A stretch of 64,000 nucleotides of DNA, from the NCBI RefSeq assembly GCF_004379255.2, contig NC_056050.1, positions 13,267,410 to 13,331,409 of the forward strand, in the 5' to 3' direction. This DNA comes from Salvia splendens (taxonomy: Eukaryota > Streptophyta > Magnoliopsida > Lamiales > Lamiaceae). Of this stretch, positions 44,301 through 56,263 are shown one piece after another. Under the pieces are notes generated by a model. That model was not told the origin of the DNA, searched no databases, and was given only the letters and a program-made list of their open reading frames with translations. Position numbers and translations under genes: made by a program. Position 1 is the first letter of the stretch. Every line of letters begins with the position of its first letter.

Positions 44301-45961
44301 ACTACCACCCAGGCAAGGCTAATGTGGTAGCCGATGCTCTTAGTCGAAAATCTTAGCAATTGGCAGTGGTGCTCACTCAAGAAGAAGAACTATGGCGAGA
44401 ATTCGACAAAATGGGGCTGGAAGTAGTACAAACACCTGAAACAGTGGAAGCAAGGATTGCCACCTTAGTGATGGAACCAGATTTGAGAACTCAAATTATA
44501 AACGCACAAAGACAAGATGACATCATGAAAAAAATTCGAGCAAACGTACGATCTGGTGATGAAAAAGGTTTTAAGGAAGAAGCAGACAACGCTCTCACCT
44601 TCGATGGAAGAATCTGTGTGCCCAATAATGACGAGCTCAGGAATAAGATTTTGAGTGAAGCTCACGACACCCCGTATACTGCCCATCCAGAGAGCACCAA
44701 GATGTATCAAGATTTGAAAAAGAAATTTTGGTGGGATGGTATGAAAAGAAGCATTACCATGTTCGTGGAAAGATGCCTAGCATGCCAGCAAGTTAAGGCA
44801 CTACACCAACGACCTTATGGGAAATTGCAACCTTTAGAAATTCCTGAGTGGAAATGGGATCATATAATAATTGACTTTGTAATAGGCCTGCCTAAAACCA
44901 AACGAGGAAATACCGCTATCTGGGTTATCATTGACCACCTTACCAAGTGTGCTCATTTCATTCCCATTCATATCACTTATGGGTCAGAGAAGTTAGCTCA
45001 GTTGTATGTCCAAGAGATCATACGCCTGCATGGAATCCCGATAACAATCACATCGGATCAAGATTCGAAATTCACTTCAAAGGTTTGGAAAAGCTTCCAG
45101 AAGAAACTGGGCTCAATACTAAATTTTAGCACAGCATTTCATCCACAAACGGATGGACAGTCAGAAAGAACGATTCAGACCCTAGAAGATATGTTACGAG
45201 CAGTCATACTGGATAAGGGAGGTAGTTGGGAATCCGTTTTGCCCTTGATAGAGTTTGCATACAACAATAGCTACCAGGCGACCATTGATATGGCACCATA
45301 CGAGGCATTATATGGAAGGAAGTGCAGATAGCCACTTTACTAGGATGAAGTTGGTGAAAGGAAGATGCTTGGTCCAGATTTGATAAATGACATGATTGAG
45401 ATCGTGAGACAAATCCGATTGAGAATCAAGGAGGCACAAGATCGGCAAAAGTCTTATGTCGATGCACGTCGGACGGAGTTGAAGTTTAACATCGGAGATA
45501 AGGTATTTTTGAAGGTATCCCCTTTTAAAGGGATAACTAGGTTTGGAATCAAAGGAAAATTGAAGCCACGTTTCATCGGGCCTTACGAGATTCTTGACGA
45601 AGTAGTCCCGGTGGCATATCGTTTGGCATTACCGCCAAGCCTTGGGAACGTACACAACGTGTTTCATGTGTCTCAACTCCGGAAATATGTTTATGACCCG
45701 AAGCACATAATCCACTATGAAGAGGTTAGTCTAACACCAGATTTAAACTATGAAGAGAAACCTATAGCTATCATTGATCAAAAGATACAACAGTTACGGA
45801 ATAAGTCAATATCAACAGTGAAAGTTTTGTGGAATCACCATGGACAAGAAGAGGCAACATGGGAATTAGAGAAGAAAATGAGAGAACAATACCCAGAAAT
45901 GTTTATGTATAAACAAACAAATTTCGGGACGAAAATTTTTTTTAAGGAGGAGAGGATGTGA
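41375..45961 (+). pseudogene. Gag-pol of Tekay-type element C, several stops
   Basis: Single frame from ATG 41375 to TGA 45959-45961, which overlaps the first bases of the 3' LTR. Gag core TWIRIIERIFNLFHF (about 41591). The CCHC knuckle (CYKCGKIGHFAKDC, about 42280-42320) is out of frame through two compensating indels. Protease LFDTGASHSFISDSC (about 42563). [14 protein letters not shown] and [13 protein letters not shown] (about 43560-43600). RNase [14 protein letters not shown] (about 44014). Integrase zinc domain (HDTPYTAHPES...CLACQQ), catalytic IDFVIGLP, SDQDSKFTS and SERTIQTLEDML. Chromodomain-like end VKVLWNHHGQEEATWELEKK (about 45820-45880). In-frame stops: 41762 TGA, 42899 TGA, 43778 TAG, 44354 TAG, 45329 TAG, 45341 TAG. 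Confidence 0.95.
45944..45956 (+). promoter_or_regulatory. Polypurine tract of element C
   Basis: AAGGAGGAGAGGA immediately before the 3' LTR; primer for plus-strand DNA. Confidence 0.88.
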
Positions 45962-47443
45962 CGACCCGAACTTTGATATGATAAATGTAAGAAGTGACGG
46001 CTAAATATGCATATAAATAACAATTGAAAACTGAATTTTGGTTTTTACGAGCTTGAAGCCTTATGTAGTTCTATGATAAAGTTGTGAGTTCAGGGCGAGC
46101 CATGTAGAAAGTTTCGTTGTCAATTGTTAGTTGTCGAAGTTGTCGCCACCAATTATAATAAATTCTTAACTCAGATAAAGAATTAACCCCAAAAAGAAAA
46201 AAATATATATAACTTTTGCATATGCATGTTTGAAAGCTCCATATAAATCAATTATGCCTAAGCTACGTGTATCATCCAAATGTTGTATATAAATATGTAT
46301 ATGTCCCTCATTTTCCCCAACTTTAAGAAAAAAAATAATGAATAAACTAATTAACAAAAAAATATTATTTTATGCCAAGTATAGCTTTGATGAGTCATAA
46401 GCTAAGAATAGGATATATTAGTCATATTTTGTGGACTCATCAAAGCTAAGAGAGTAGGATTAATTAGTCAATAGTACACGTTGTCCATGAACACTTGTAT
46501 ATATATGCATCTTCCATCTACATTTATACCTCTTTCACTGAACAAAAAACCCATGGAGGTATAACTCATGTGCCGGGATTTGAAGTGAAACAAGAAGCAA
46601 CACCAAGAAGGGAAATTTACGAAGAAAGTAACGAAGGGAAACGAAGGATCTTTTCCTAATAGTTGGACAGTAAATAAGGTGAGCTTTATATCCTACATAC
46701 TAATGTGGATAAAAATCCCAACGTAATTTCGAGATGAGTTTTGGTGAAAATCCAAACTCATGCTCGTCAATGTTATTGTCCCGTCATAAATGATATATGC
46801 CTATCTGCCTTGGTTATGCCAAATATGTTATAATCGAATTCGGGTTCAGGTAAGGCTGGAAACCTTGCTTGGACTAGTGTACACAAATGGACCGTGAGCC
46901 GTTGGCCGGTCATGTGACCGTCGTGGAAGGTGGCCACCTTCCCGGTACACAAATGTTAAGATATGGTAAAGGAACTTAGACAGCGGTTGAACATGAATTT
47001 TAGCAAGCTCGGGCATTTTAAGTAAAAATCCATGAGTGTTGCTGTGATGACGTGACAGTACTTTCAAATGTATAATTGTATCTTTCGGCACTGTGTTCAT
47101 TGAGTACTCCTGTACTCAGCTCTGTATGTATTTCTAAATGTGCAGGTTGAGCTGCAAAACGGTGAAGCAAAGGTGTTGAGAGAAAGTTCTTTTGAGTTTG
47201 ATCTAGTGAGACCTCTGAGGTTTATGTCTGTATACATGAAACCGTGTTGTTTACTTCCGTTGTGAAAGCTATAACTACTAATCCTATTTTGCATCATAAT
47301 GTTATCTTTGGATCCTATATAAACTCCTACTCAAGTATTCCAGGATGTAGTACATGATATTTCTCATCCCCACTTCTCTTAACCCTTCCCTTTTAGTCAC
47401 GAATTTCCATACTATACTATCCTTAGGTAGTGCGGGCGTGACA
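45957..47443 (+). repeat. 3' LTR of element C
   Basis: Starts TGTGACGACCCGAAC and ends GGGCGTGACA. Followed by the target duplication GTATG. The intron-like motif pair is at 46559 (GGAG|GTATAACTC) and 47145 (ATGTGCAG|GTTGAG). Confidence 0.95.
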
Positions 47444-47478
47444 GTATGTGTGTCCTACTTTTATATATTAGTTTTATA

Positions 47479-47729
47479 CTCCCCCCGTCCCAAGTTACTT
47501 GAGTCGTGTTTCATTTTGGATTTTCCCAAGTTACTTGAGTCATTTCGTCATTTCTCTTTTTGGCTAAAAACAAAACATCTAATCACTCTTACTTTATTCG
47601 TACGTTTACTTTACCCTCTTTCATCTCCCTTACTTTGTTCTCTCTTTTACTTTATTTAATTCACTAAACAAAACTTTTTTAAATCTCGTGCCGAAAAGAA
47701 ACGTCTCAAGTAACGTGGGAGGGAGGGAG
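47479..47729. mobile_element. Stowaway-like MITE
   Basis: CTCCCCCCGTCCCAAGTTAC at the left, inverse GTAACGTGGGAGGGAGGGAG at the right, TA at 47477-47478 and 47730-47731. Nested in the older MITE 37897-47862. Confidence 0.88.
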
Positions 47730-47864
47730 TACTAAAATGTGAGTGGGAATGAGTAAGTGGAATGTGAGGTCCACTACCAAAAATGGTAAAAGTGAAAGGT
47801 GACAAATTTTTAGGGACGGACGAAAATGGAAATAAGTGACAAATTTTCAGGGACGGAAGGAGTA

Positions 47865-49560
47865 ATTGATTAACCTCTTTTGGAAATTTGGTTGTCGTGA
47901 ATTTGGATTCTAAATTGAATTGGGGTGAACATGCATTTATCAATATCTATGTAATCAATTCATGGAGAAATCAATTCAGCTTTGCAACATACGAGCACCG
48001 CGAAAGTGGCTGCGCAGCAGTGGAGACGATCGGAGGGCAGTCGGTGTTGAAGCAGACTGCAGGTCCTCGTGAGTCCACGTGCAGCAGCTGAGATCGGACA
48101 TCAGCGAAACTTTCCAAAGTAGTTAGGGTTCCCTAATCCTTGAAACTAATTTTAGAGTTAATTTCAAGATATAATTTAGAATAAGTTTTGAATATATCAA
48201 TTTAATTGGATTATCTAAAATTTAATTTTTTAATTAAATTATAGATTAATTGGATTTTTATCCTTATTTTAAGGATTCAGATAGATTAAATTCTATCTAG
48301 ATAAATCCTAGATAAATTAGTATAATAATAATTCATTTTTTTTTCTATTGATTTATATAGATTTAATTCTATGTGAATAAATCCTAGATAGACTAGATAA
48401 ATAATTAATTATATTTAGATTTTATCCTTATTTTATGGATTTAGATATATTTAATTATATCTAGGGAAATCTTGGATGAATTTGGATGATAGTAATTAAA
48501 TTTATTCATGTGGATTAAGATATAGCTTATTCTATCTTGGTGAGTCCTATATAGACTAAAATAAATAATAATTAAGTTTGTCCTTATCTTGTAGATATTG
48601 ATATATATAAATCTATCTAGAATATATCTTAGTAGATTTGGATAATTATAATCCATGTTTATCTTTATCTTGTGGATATTTATGGAATTAATTCTATTTA
48701 GAAAACATCCTAGTAGATTTAGATAATTACATTTATCTATATCTTATAGATATTGATAGATTAATATCTATCTAGAATATATCTTAGAAAATTTAGATAA
48801 TTATTAATTCAGTATTGTAATTATCTTTTAGATTTAAGATAGATTTAGTTATATCTAGTTAAATCTTAGTTGAATTAATTAATATTAATTCTAGATTATC
48901 ATAATCTTATGGATTTAAATAGATCTATTTCTATTTAGAAAATATCTTAGATAGATTTTGATAAAGATAATACAAGATAATCCTTATCTAATTGGATTTT
49001 GATAAAATTAATTTTAGCAAGGATAAATTTGATATATCAAAGGTTCTTATACTAAACAATTTAAGATTTCCTTTAACCTTAAAATGATTGAATTTTATCT
49101 TCAATCTTATGGATTTGGAGAGCTTTGTTTCTATCCTGAAATATCCCAGTATGATTTAGATAATGATAATTCAAGGCCAGTCTTATCTTGAGTTTTATGA
49201 TTTGATTTTATCCATGTAAAATCTAGAATAATCCTAAGACGATTTTGATAGATTCAACTCTATCTAGATAAATCTTAAATTAATTTGGATAACCAATATA
49301 CAAGACAAATCTTATCAAATCCGAAAATTTTTTTTGGATAAGATAAAAATTAATTATTTAATTAAATCTTCCTAGATTTATTAAATAATTAAATTAATTA
49401 TATAGTGCGATTAATCACCATGAATTAAATGTACTTATCTGTTTATTTGGTGTTAATATGTTTTAAATGGATTATCTGCCTTATCTACTTATGTGATAAT
49501 TATGCAAAAACAATGTTTAAAATGACTTAGCTATAATTACAATAGTGCATTGTATATGGT
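47865..49560 (+). repeat. AT-rich degenerate tandem repeat, probable copia leader
   Basis: From about 48130 to 49350 the sequence repeats variants of TTATCTTATGGATTTAGATAGATT then TCTATCTAGA(A)TA(T/A)ATC(C/T)TAGATAGATTTGGATAA, with a loose period of 70-110 bases and many copies. 47950-48110 is GC-richer (ACCGCGAAAGTGGCTGCGCA...), unassigned. No coding frame. Its position ahead of copia E coding remnants suggests a leader or an old satellite-like array. Confidence 0.5.
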
Positions 49561-49593
49561 CTATATGTGAAGCAGTTTCTAATATTATCACGA

Positions 49594-49965
49594 CCCAGCC
49601 TAGTGGGAGCAATAATCCTACGAAATAACAGGTTCATAAGATTAGACTTCTTAATAATAAATTGTTTAAACTAGAAGCATGTTTCTAATATTATCGCGAC
49701 CCACCCTAGTGGGAGCCAAAATCATGTGAAATTGCAAGTTTATATGTTTAAACGTATTTATAATATAGCTATGGAATTTTGTTAGTGGCGTACGACCTTT
49801 CCTAGAAGGAGTATCAAAACAGAAATGAAATTTCTAAGTGCGAATATTTATGGTAAAAGCTTAGCAATATTTGGCGGCCATGCCACCTTAGTGGTCTCTG
49901 GACAATTGATTTATATTGTGACCAGAAAATTGTTGGAATCCGAATTTGTATGACCTCCCTAGAGG
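49594..49965 (+). ncRNA. Cluster of five CCTA-loop hairpins (putative retroelement leader RNA structure)
   Basis: Five small hairpins in direct order with loop CCTA (CTTA once). 49594-49607 CCCAGCCTAGTGGG, 49700-49713 CCCACCCTAGTGGG, 49796-49809 CCTTTCCTAGAAGG, 49883-49894 CCACCTTAGTGG, 49954-49965 CCTCCCTAGAGG. Stems change in pairs (CCCA/TGGG, CCTT/AAGG, CCAC/GTGG, CCTC/GAGG) while the loop stays, which argues for selection on RNA pairing. GACC precedes or opens four of the five. Role in packaging or dimerisation is speculation. Confidence 0.5.
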
Positions 49966-50032
49966 CGTACTTATTTTGGTTTTGGCAGTTGCGAGATACA
50001 TAAATTGTTTTGTGGTTTTTTGCAATTATGTA

Positions 50033-50232
50033 CTCCCTCCGTCCATAGTAGATGTCACACTTGGGGTTTTGTACGTGATTTTAGGAGGTGTTGTTTTGTG
50101 TGTTAAGTGGAAAGAGAAAACAATATATTTATATTAATGTGAGATGGAACTTTTTCCAAAAAATGAAATGTGACATCTTTTGTGGAACAAACTAAAAAGG
50201 AAAGTGTGACATCTACTATGGGACGGATGGAG
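50033..50232. mobile_element. Stowaway-like MITE, well preserved
   Basis: CTCCCTCCGTCCATAGTAGA at the left and its inverse TCTACTATGGGACGGATGGAG at the right, TA at 50031-50032 and 50233-50234. AGATGTCACACTT is inverted inside. Confidence 0.93.
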
Positions 50233-50400
50233 TATCAAGCATAGGATGTGATAAATAGTTTTATTCTTCTCAGCCAAAATTCTTAATAATATATGCAAAC
50301 CTTAAAGAAATCAAACTCGAGGCCAAAATTATGTAGACTGAAAATATAAAATTTATAAGATACTCATTTCTGAAAACTTAATGTTTGTATTCACCAATTC

Positions 50401-51344
50401 ATGTCCTCCATTTCCTTTACAAAATTCTATAAAGAAAGTTCAAGAATGCATTTCATGCATGTACTTGACAAGTTCTTTGAGATAGAAGGTCAAACTACTT
50501 TCTTTGAAGTAGTAAGACACATCTTGGTATATATTGATGAAAGAGGAATATTCAATAAGGACGATGTCCAGATTCTATTAGAATATCCATAAGAGATAGA
50601 ATGTTTTGAGGAATCTTCTGATTAAGTTACTCAAATAGTCTCTACACTCAGTTAATCGCCAAATGTAATAGGAAGTGATTATATGAAGGTTGTTACTGAA
50701 AAGTTGGAAACCTTAAGTATTATATACACTTAATTACTATTGGAGGAAGATAACATGATAGTTTACGAATTCATTAAGGCTACATCATTCCTATGTCTTA
50801 GTTCAATCGAACAGAAGACTAGCAATGAAAGAGGGAAGAGTTGAATTGTCATCAATGGCTGTTAAAAGCAAGAAAGACAAGTAAATTAGGTGAAAGGGCA
50901 AAGAGAAGAAGCATTGTAAGTCGGATTGACCTCTTCTGTAGAAGAACAGTGACCGTATTTCTTAAAAATACATTTCCTTGTAAAGACAAAGTTGAAGCCA
51001 CAATCAGTTCTAAGAAGAGAATTGAAAATAAAGCCACTAGTTCTAAACAGTGGATGAAGAACCTGAATCGCGCAAGCGTGCAAGACCTAATCCAAGTGAT
51101 GCAGGACTGAGACGTGGTAGGAGAGTCAGAACACAAAAAATGTTTGGTCCTGACTACATTCCGTTTATGTTGAATGAAGAACCAACATCAATAAAAGTAG
51201 CCTTTGCTGGCCCTGACGGGTTGCACTGGAAAGAAGCTGTTCAAAACGAAATTGACTCAATTTTGCTGAATCACACTTCGGTGTTAGTTGATCTCTCTGA
51301 AGGTGTTAAACCTTTAGGATGCAAATGGGTCCTTAAAAGGAAAT
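50401..51344 (+). pseudogene. Ty1/copia relic E, gag remnant and first RT fragment
   Basis: 50401-50900 has many stops; a KGKEKKHCKSD-like stretch (about 50895-50925) may be the relic of a gag zinc knuckle. From about 51110 the frame reads RRGRRVRTQKMFGPDYIPFM, then LHWKEAVQNEIDSILLNHTS and PLGCKWVLKRK, the start of a copia RT. Protease and integrase are missing between them, so the interior was deleted. Ends at 51344, where LTR family D begins. Confidence 0.65.
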
Positions 51345-52441
51345 CTACAACGGCAAGACGAGTCTTTATGCTATCTACTAAAAGACGAGGTCTTGATAAT
51401 TAATTTCTTAATCAATGTACGTTAGCATTGAACATACGATATTGATTATCTACTACTTTGACTTACCAATAGGTGCGGGTTTTTCGTAACCCAACGATCC
51501 TGGTATCTTGGGTAGTGGCGATTAATATCTAGCGGTGCTAGGATTGCTATTATATTGAGTCGTGCGCGAGGTGAGTCTCGTTTGATAACATCCACAAGAG
51601 GAGCTCGAAACAAGGTTTTATTATTCGGAACCTAACTAGTTGGAGTTTGATTACTCTATGAATAATAAATAAGTGTTTCTTGCTAAGTCCACTCTTGGAG
51701 TTTATAATATGTTAATTAATTAAACCCATGGCAAACATTGATTAATTAATCGATGTTTCTATCTTGAGCGCGAGAAATAAATGACAAACAAATGGAAACC
51801 CGGAATACTTGTAATTTCGGATTTGGATGGGCAGTGCAATATGACTTCTTTAGTGGCTGATTATAATATTCCAATATAAGCTCATATTAAATTGTGGGTT
51901 CAATTTAATTTGTAAAAAGCTAATTGGGGGAGGTCATTTCCAAATTCTTCCTTAGATCCCTGACTGGGCCCAATATGTGACTTAATATAAATAGGAGAAT
52001 AAAGGAGACAGAAAACAAACTTGTTTTTTTTTGAGAATTTTCGTCCCCCCTATTCCAAGGAGATGAACGATTTTTGCTCTCCTTCCGTGAGCAGAGTTCT
52101 GTCTTCTTTATTCAAGTCCTAGTATTCTGGTGAGATTTGCCCACACAAATATCATATTACAGTCCGGGATACTAGTCAGAAGATCCGAGGTCGAGTACTC
52201 AAAATCTTCACGTGGAGAAGACGCAAGCCATCCTCGATTCTTAAGTGAATCAACGAGGTAAATTGGCTAACTCCGTAGCAAGCATGTTTTAGGGATTATT
52301 TGTGCTAAAGCATGTTTAAATTCAAGTTGTGAGCATGATACATATGAGAATTACGCGAATAGAATTATCTAAATAATTTTCTAAATAGATCAAGTTTTAT
52401 GCGATCCGTTAGAACGCACGCTTCCGCAGTAAACCCCTTCA
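51345..52441 (+). mobile_element. Copia LTR, family D, copy 2
   Basis: Homologous to 35240-36297. TATA-like AATATAAATAGG near 51984. Ends ACCCCTTCA at 52441 with no primer site. It is joined directly to a second copy of the RT start, so it is not a simple insertion with a 5-bp target duplication. Confidence 0.75.
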
Positions 52442-53067
52442 GGTAGTAGAGTTAGAACACCTAAAACATTTGGTCCTGACTACATTCCGTTTATGTTGGA
52501 TGAAGAACCAATATCAATAAAAATAGCCTCAGCTGGCCCAGACGGGTTGCACTGGAAAGAAGCTGTTCAAAACGAAATTGACTCAATTTTGCTGAATCAC
52601 ACTTCGGTGTTAGTTGATCTCTCTGATGGTGTTAAACCTTTAGGATGCAAATGGGTCCTTAAAAGAAAATTTAAAGCCGATGGAACAGTCGATAAATATA
52701 AAGCCTGACTGGTGGTAAAAGGCTTTAAACAAAAGGAAGGACACGACTTTTTCAATACCTTTTCACCTGTAACGAGGATCACATCCATTCGAGTGCTTCT
52801 CGCGATTGCTGCACTGCACAATCTTGAGAATCATCAAATGGATGTAAAGACTGTGTTTCCAAATGGTGAATTAGAAGATGAAATCTATATCGAACAACCT
52901 GAAGGGTTTGTAGTACCTGCACATGAGAAAAAGGTACGCAAACTAGTAAAGTCCCTATATGGATTGAAACAAGCGCCGTTACAATGACACTTGAAATTTG
53001 ATAATGTGATGCTACCAAATGGATTTAAAATCAACGAATGTGACAAGTGTGTCTACATTAAGAACAC

Positions 53068-54515
53068 TGATACGCTCAGATTTTGTATTATTTTAAGGCC
53101 TTTATTTGGTCCCTTTTTAATGTCAAAATCACAATTCATGTCCATATTTTGTATGTTTTATCAATTTTGGTATTTTGACGTGTTTTGTGAGAAATGTGCA
53201 TATTTGAGCCTAAAAAGATAGTAAAAAGTTGAAGTTGGAAATCTGAAGCTTTCAAGGCACCCAGCGGTCCGCTGCAACCCATACAGCGGCCGATGGCGGC
53301 CAATGACCGCTGAGCCAGTAGCGGTCCGCTCCGGAGAAAGTTGTGTTGAAATGAAGAACATTCCAAACGACCGCTGGGGTGTGCGGAGCGACCGCTTCAA
53401 CAGATCCAGATGCTACGGGATGATTTCCACCGACCGCTGAAGCGAAGTGTTGCGACCGCTGTTCGAGAGGCAGAGGCTACGGATCAACCCACAGCGACCG
53501 CTGGCCAAGGTGTAGAGGACTGCTGGGAAAACGCGGCGCACAGATTTGACCTACTTTCTCCCCAAGATTTACAAAACTTAGCCACTTTTTGCCTTATTTA
53601 CTAGAGGACGATTTTGCAGCTATAAATACCCCCTCAATGATCTTCTTTTTGCCAATTAATTCCAGAGCATAACTTTGAGAATTCTTTGTAGTGCAAGGGA
53701 TTGAAGAAGGAATCAAAAGAAGATCAATGCTACAAGGATTAACCCTTTGGGTTTTATTGCTTTAGTTCTTATGTTTACTTTGTTTTCCCTACAATCTATG
53801 TTTTTAGATTATTCTATCATGTGTAACTAAACCATAGGATTCTAGGGATAGTTTAGTACCGACTTTGGTTATACAATTCCGTTTTCTATTTAATATTCGT
53901 TTTGTTTTTACTTCGCTTCTTCCCTACGTTCTTGGATAATGCTTCACGTTTGAGTGACACATTCTGTGATGAATTAATATAACTTGCTACATAATCGTGA
54001 GAGCAGGTTGGCAAGTTAGGTTCACTTAGTAGGCACTACAATTAGCTTCCCTTAAAATTACACTATTAATTGAGAGTGAGGACTTTTAAAGGGTCTTAGG
54101 AGCTTTTGGCATTTACGGATCTATGATTGAGAACCCTAGTGTTGTTAGTAATCTATGCTTGTGCCGCATAGGCAAAACTTAAGTGACTCGTTCTATCAAA
54201 GTAAGAACTGTGCTAGGGTATTGTAGTAGGAATTTGTATAACCATATCTGTGAACGCACATCCCTAGAATTCCCTTATCTCTCATATTTTATCTCTGTGA
54301 TTTACTTGCAATTAGTTGTTTACTTGCTTTTAATTGTTTTTTATTTTCAATAATTCCAAATTCTCTCGGTTTTCCAAATAGTGAAAGAAGCTTAGTAGAA
54401 GATAGTCAATTTGTGTTCTTTTTCCCTTTGTTCGATATCCGGTACTGACCTTTAGCTATACTAGATCTACACAGTATACTTGCAGGTATTTTTAGTACTA
54501 ATAAAAATTGCATCA
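53068..54515 (+). mobile_element. Solo LTR, family F, plus strand
   Basis: Starts TGATACGCTC and ends TTGCATCA. Flanked by AACAC (53063-53067) and AACAT (54516-54520), one mismatch. TATA-like CTATAAATACC at 53620. The interior 53270-53530 is CpG-rich with about nine GACCGCTG-like words on both strands. Element class not determined because no interior is present. Confidence 0.88.
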
Positions 54516-56263
54516 AACATTGATAACAATTATGTTATAGTGTGTCTCTACGTTGATGGCATGTTAATCTTGGATAGTAACACTCAAGTGATTAACGATA
54601 CGAAGTCATGTTAAAGAGAAACTTTAACATGAAATACATGGGTATAGCCGATGTAATTATTGGAATGAAAATTCTAAGAACATCTGATGGAATCATCTTA
54701 ACACAATCTCATTATATTGAGAAAATATTGAAGAGATTCAACGCCTATGATGGCGCGCCGGTTAAGACTTCTATCGAACTCGACGTTCACTTGAGCAAAA
54801 ACAAAGACAAGCCTGTGCACAAGAAGACTATGCACGGGTCATTGGGTGCATTATGTATTTAACTAATTGCACTCGACCCGACATTGCTTGCGCCGTGAAT
54901 AAGTTGAGTCGCTACACGAGTAATACAAGCACAGAGCATTGGAAAGCTCTAGTAAGGGGTATCTCAAAACATACTCAAAATCATGGGCTATATTTTTCGA
55001 GATACTGATGCACTATTTTTTAGCACTACAATTACTTGCAAGTATACAAGGCACAAATAGTATAGCTAAAGGTCAGTACCGGGATATCGAACTCAGGGAA
55101 TATAATTGCAACTGTCTATCATGTACTAAGCATCATATACTATCTAGAGAAACAAGAGTTTTGGGTTTAAAACTAAACAAAAATAAATAAAGTAAAAGCA
55201 CTAAACAAAAATAAATAAAGTAAAAGCATAAAACAAATAAGATAGAATCAGGCAAATAGAGGAATTTCAAGGATAATGATTTCACTAACTCTTTAGTTAT
55301 TCTAATTAGTTCTGTGTTCATCCGACTCAAGTTTTACCTCGATTTCTCCCTATATTGCATCAATACTCATGCCACAATTATTGTATGAACATATAAGATA
55401 AACCAATCAAAGCTATCACCGATCAAAGATTGACAATAATTAAGGTAACGGCCTATTAGTCGAACAAAAGCTCAAGAAAAAGCAAGTGGAACGAGTTCTG
55501 AACATTAAACATAAAAAGAACTACATAAAAAATCAATTACTATTAAACCTCAAAATTCTATTGTTTAGCAATCCATAGCCAGATGAACAAAAATAATAAT
55601 TAAAGTACGAGACATGAAATAAACAAATAAACCCAAGGTTGAATCTTGAAGTCTTCATTCTCCTCTTGACTTGCTTCAATCTCCAAGAATGATGGAAGAA
55701 ATAGGTTAAGGAGTGGAGAGGGAGGAGCCTTAGAAGCTCCCCTTTTGGGGCTATGGAAGGGTGAATATTATGAATTAGGTTATGGGTATATATAGGCTTG
55801 AAAAAGATTTAAATTTGGTAAAAAGTTTCCTCCAAGCAATAGGAAATATTGAATTTTCGTGCCCCATAGGTTAAGGAAAAGATTTTGCTTCACAAGGTAA
55901 TGTCTTCTTTCCTTCTTTTTCCGCCTAAAATTCTGTACTTGACAGCTTTGTGCGACTTTGGTAGAACGGCCATAACTTTCTCCACAGAACTCCGATTGAG
56001 ATGATCAAGGTACCAACGTGAAGCTATTTTGAAGAAGAAGAGAATGACATGTAGAAAGTCCTGATCAAACTTCAGGATCGCTGGAAAATTGAGTTTGAAC
56101 ACAGGCTGTAGTGTGCGATTGGGTCAAGCGGGCCGCTGGGTTGCGCTTTAGTTCCAGCTTCCAGATTTGACGTTTATAATCCATTTTTCAGCTCTATTAC
56201 ATATTTATCACAAAACACGTCAAAATATCAAAATAGATAAAATATGCAAATAATGGACATGTA

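Larger units (their letters stand above)
37987..47443 (+). mobile_element. Full-length Tekay-type Ty3/gypsy element C
   Basis: Two LTRs, primer site, pre-gag frame, gag-pol with C-terminal chromodomain, and polypurine tract. Flanked by GTATG at 37982-37986 and 47444-47448 (5-bp target duplication). All parts are present but coding frames hold stops, so it is non-autonomous now. Serves as the reference for the truncated element B. Confidence 0.95.
37897..47862. mobile_element. Stowaway-like MITE split by Tekay C and by another MITE
   Basis: Left end CTCCTTCACTCCCTTATAAT with TA at 37895-37896. Right end AATTTTCAGGGACGGAAGGAG with TA at 47863-47864. Its own pieces are 37897-37986, 47449-47478 and 47732-47862, about 250 bases together. 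Confidence 0.8.
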
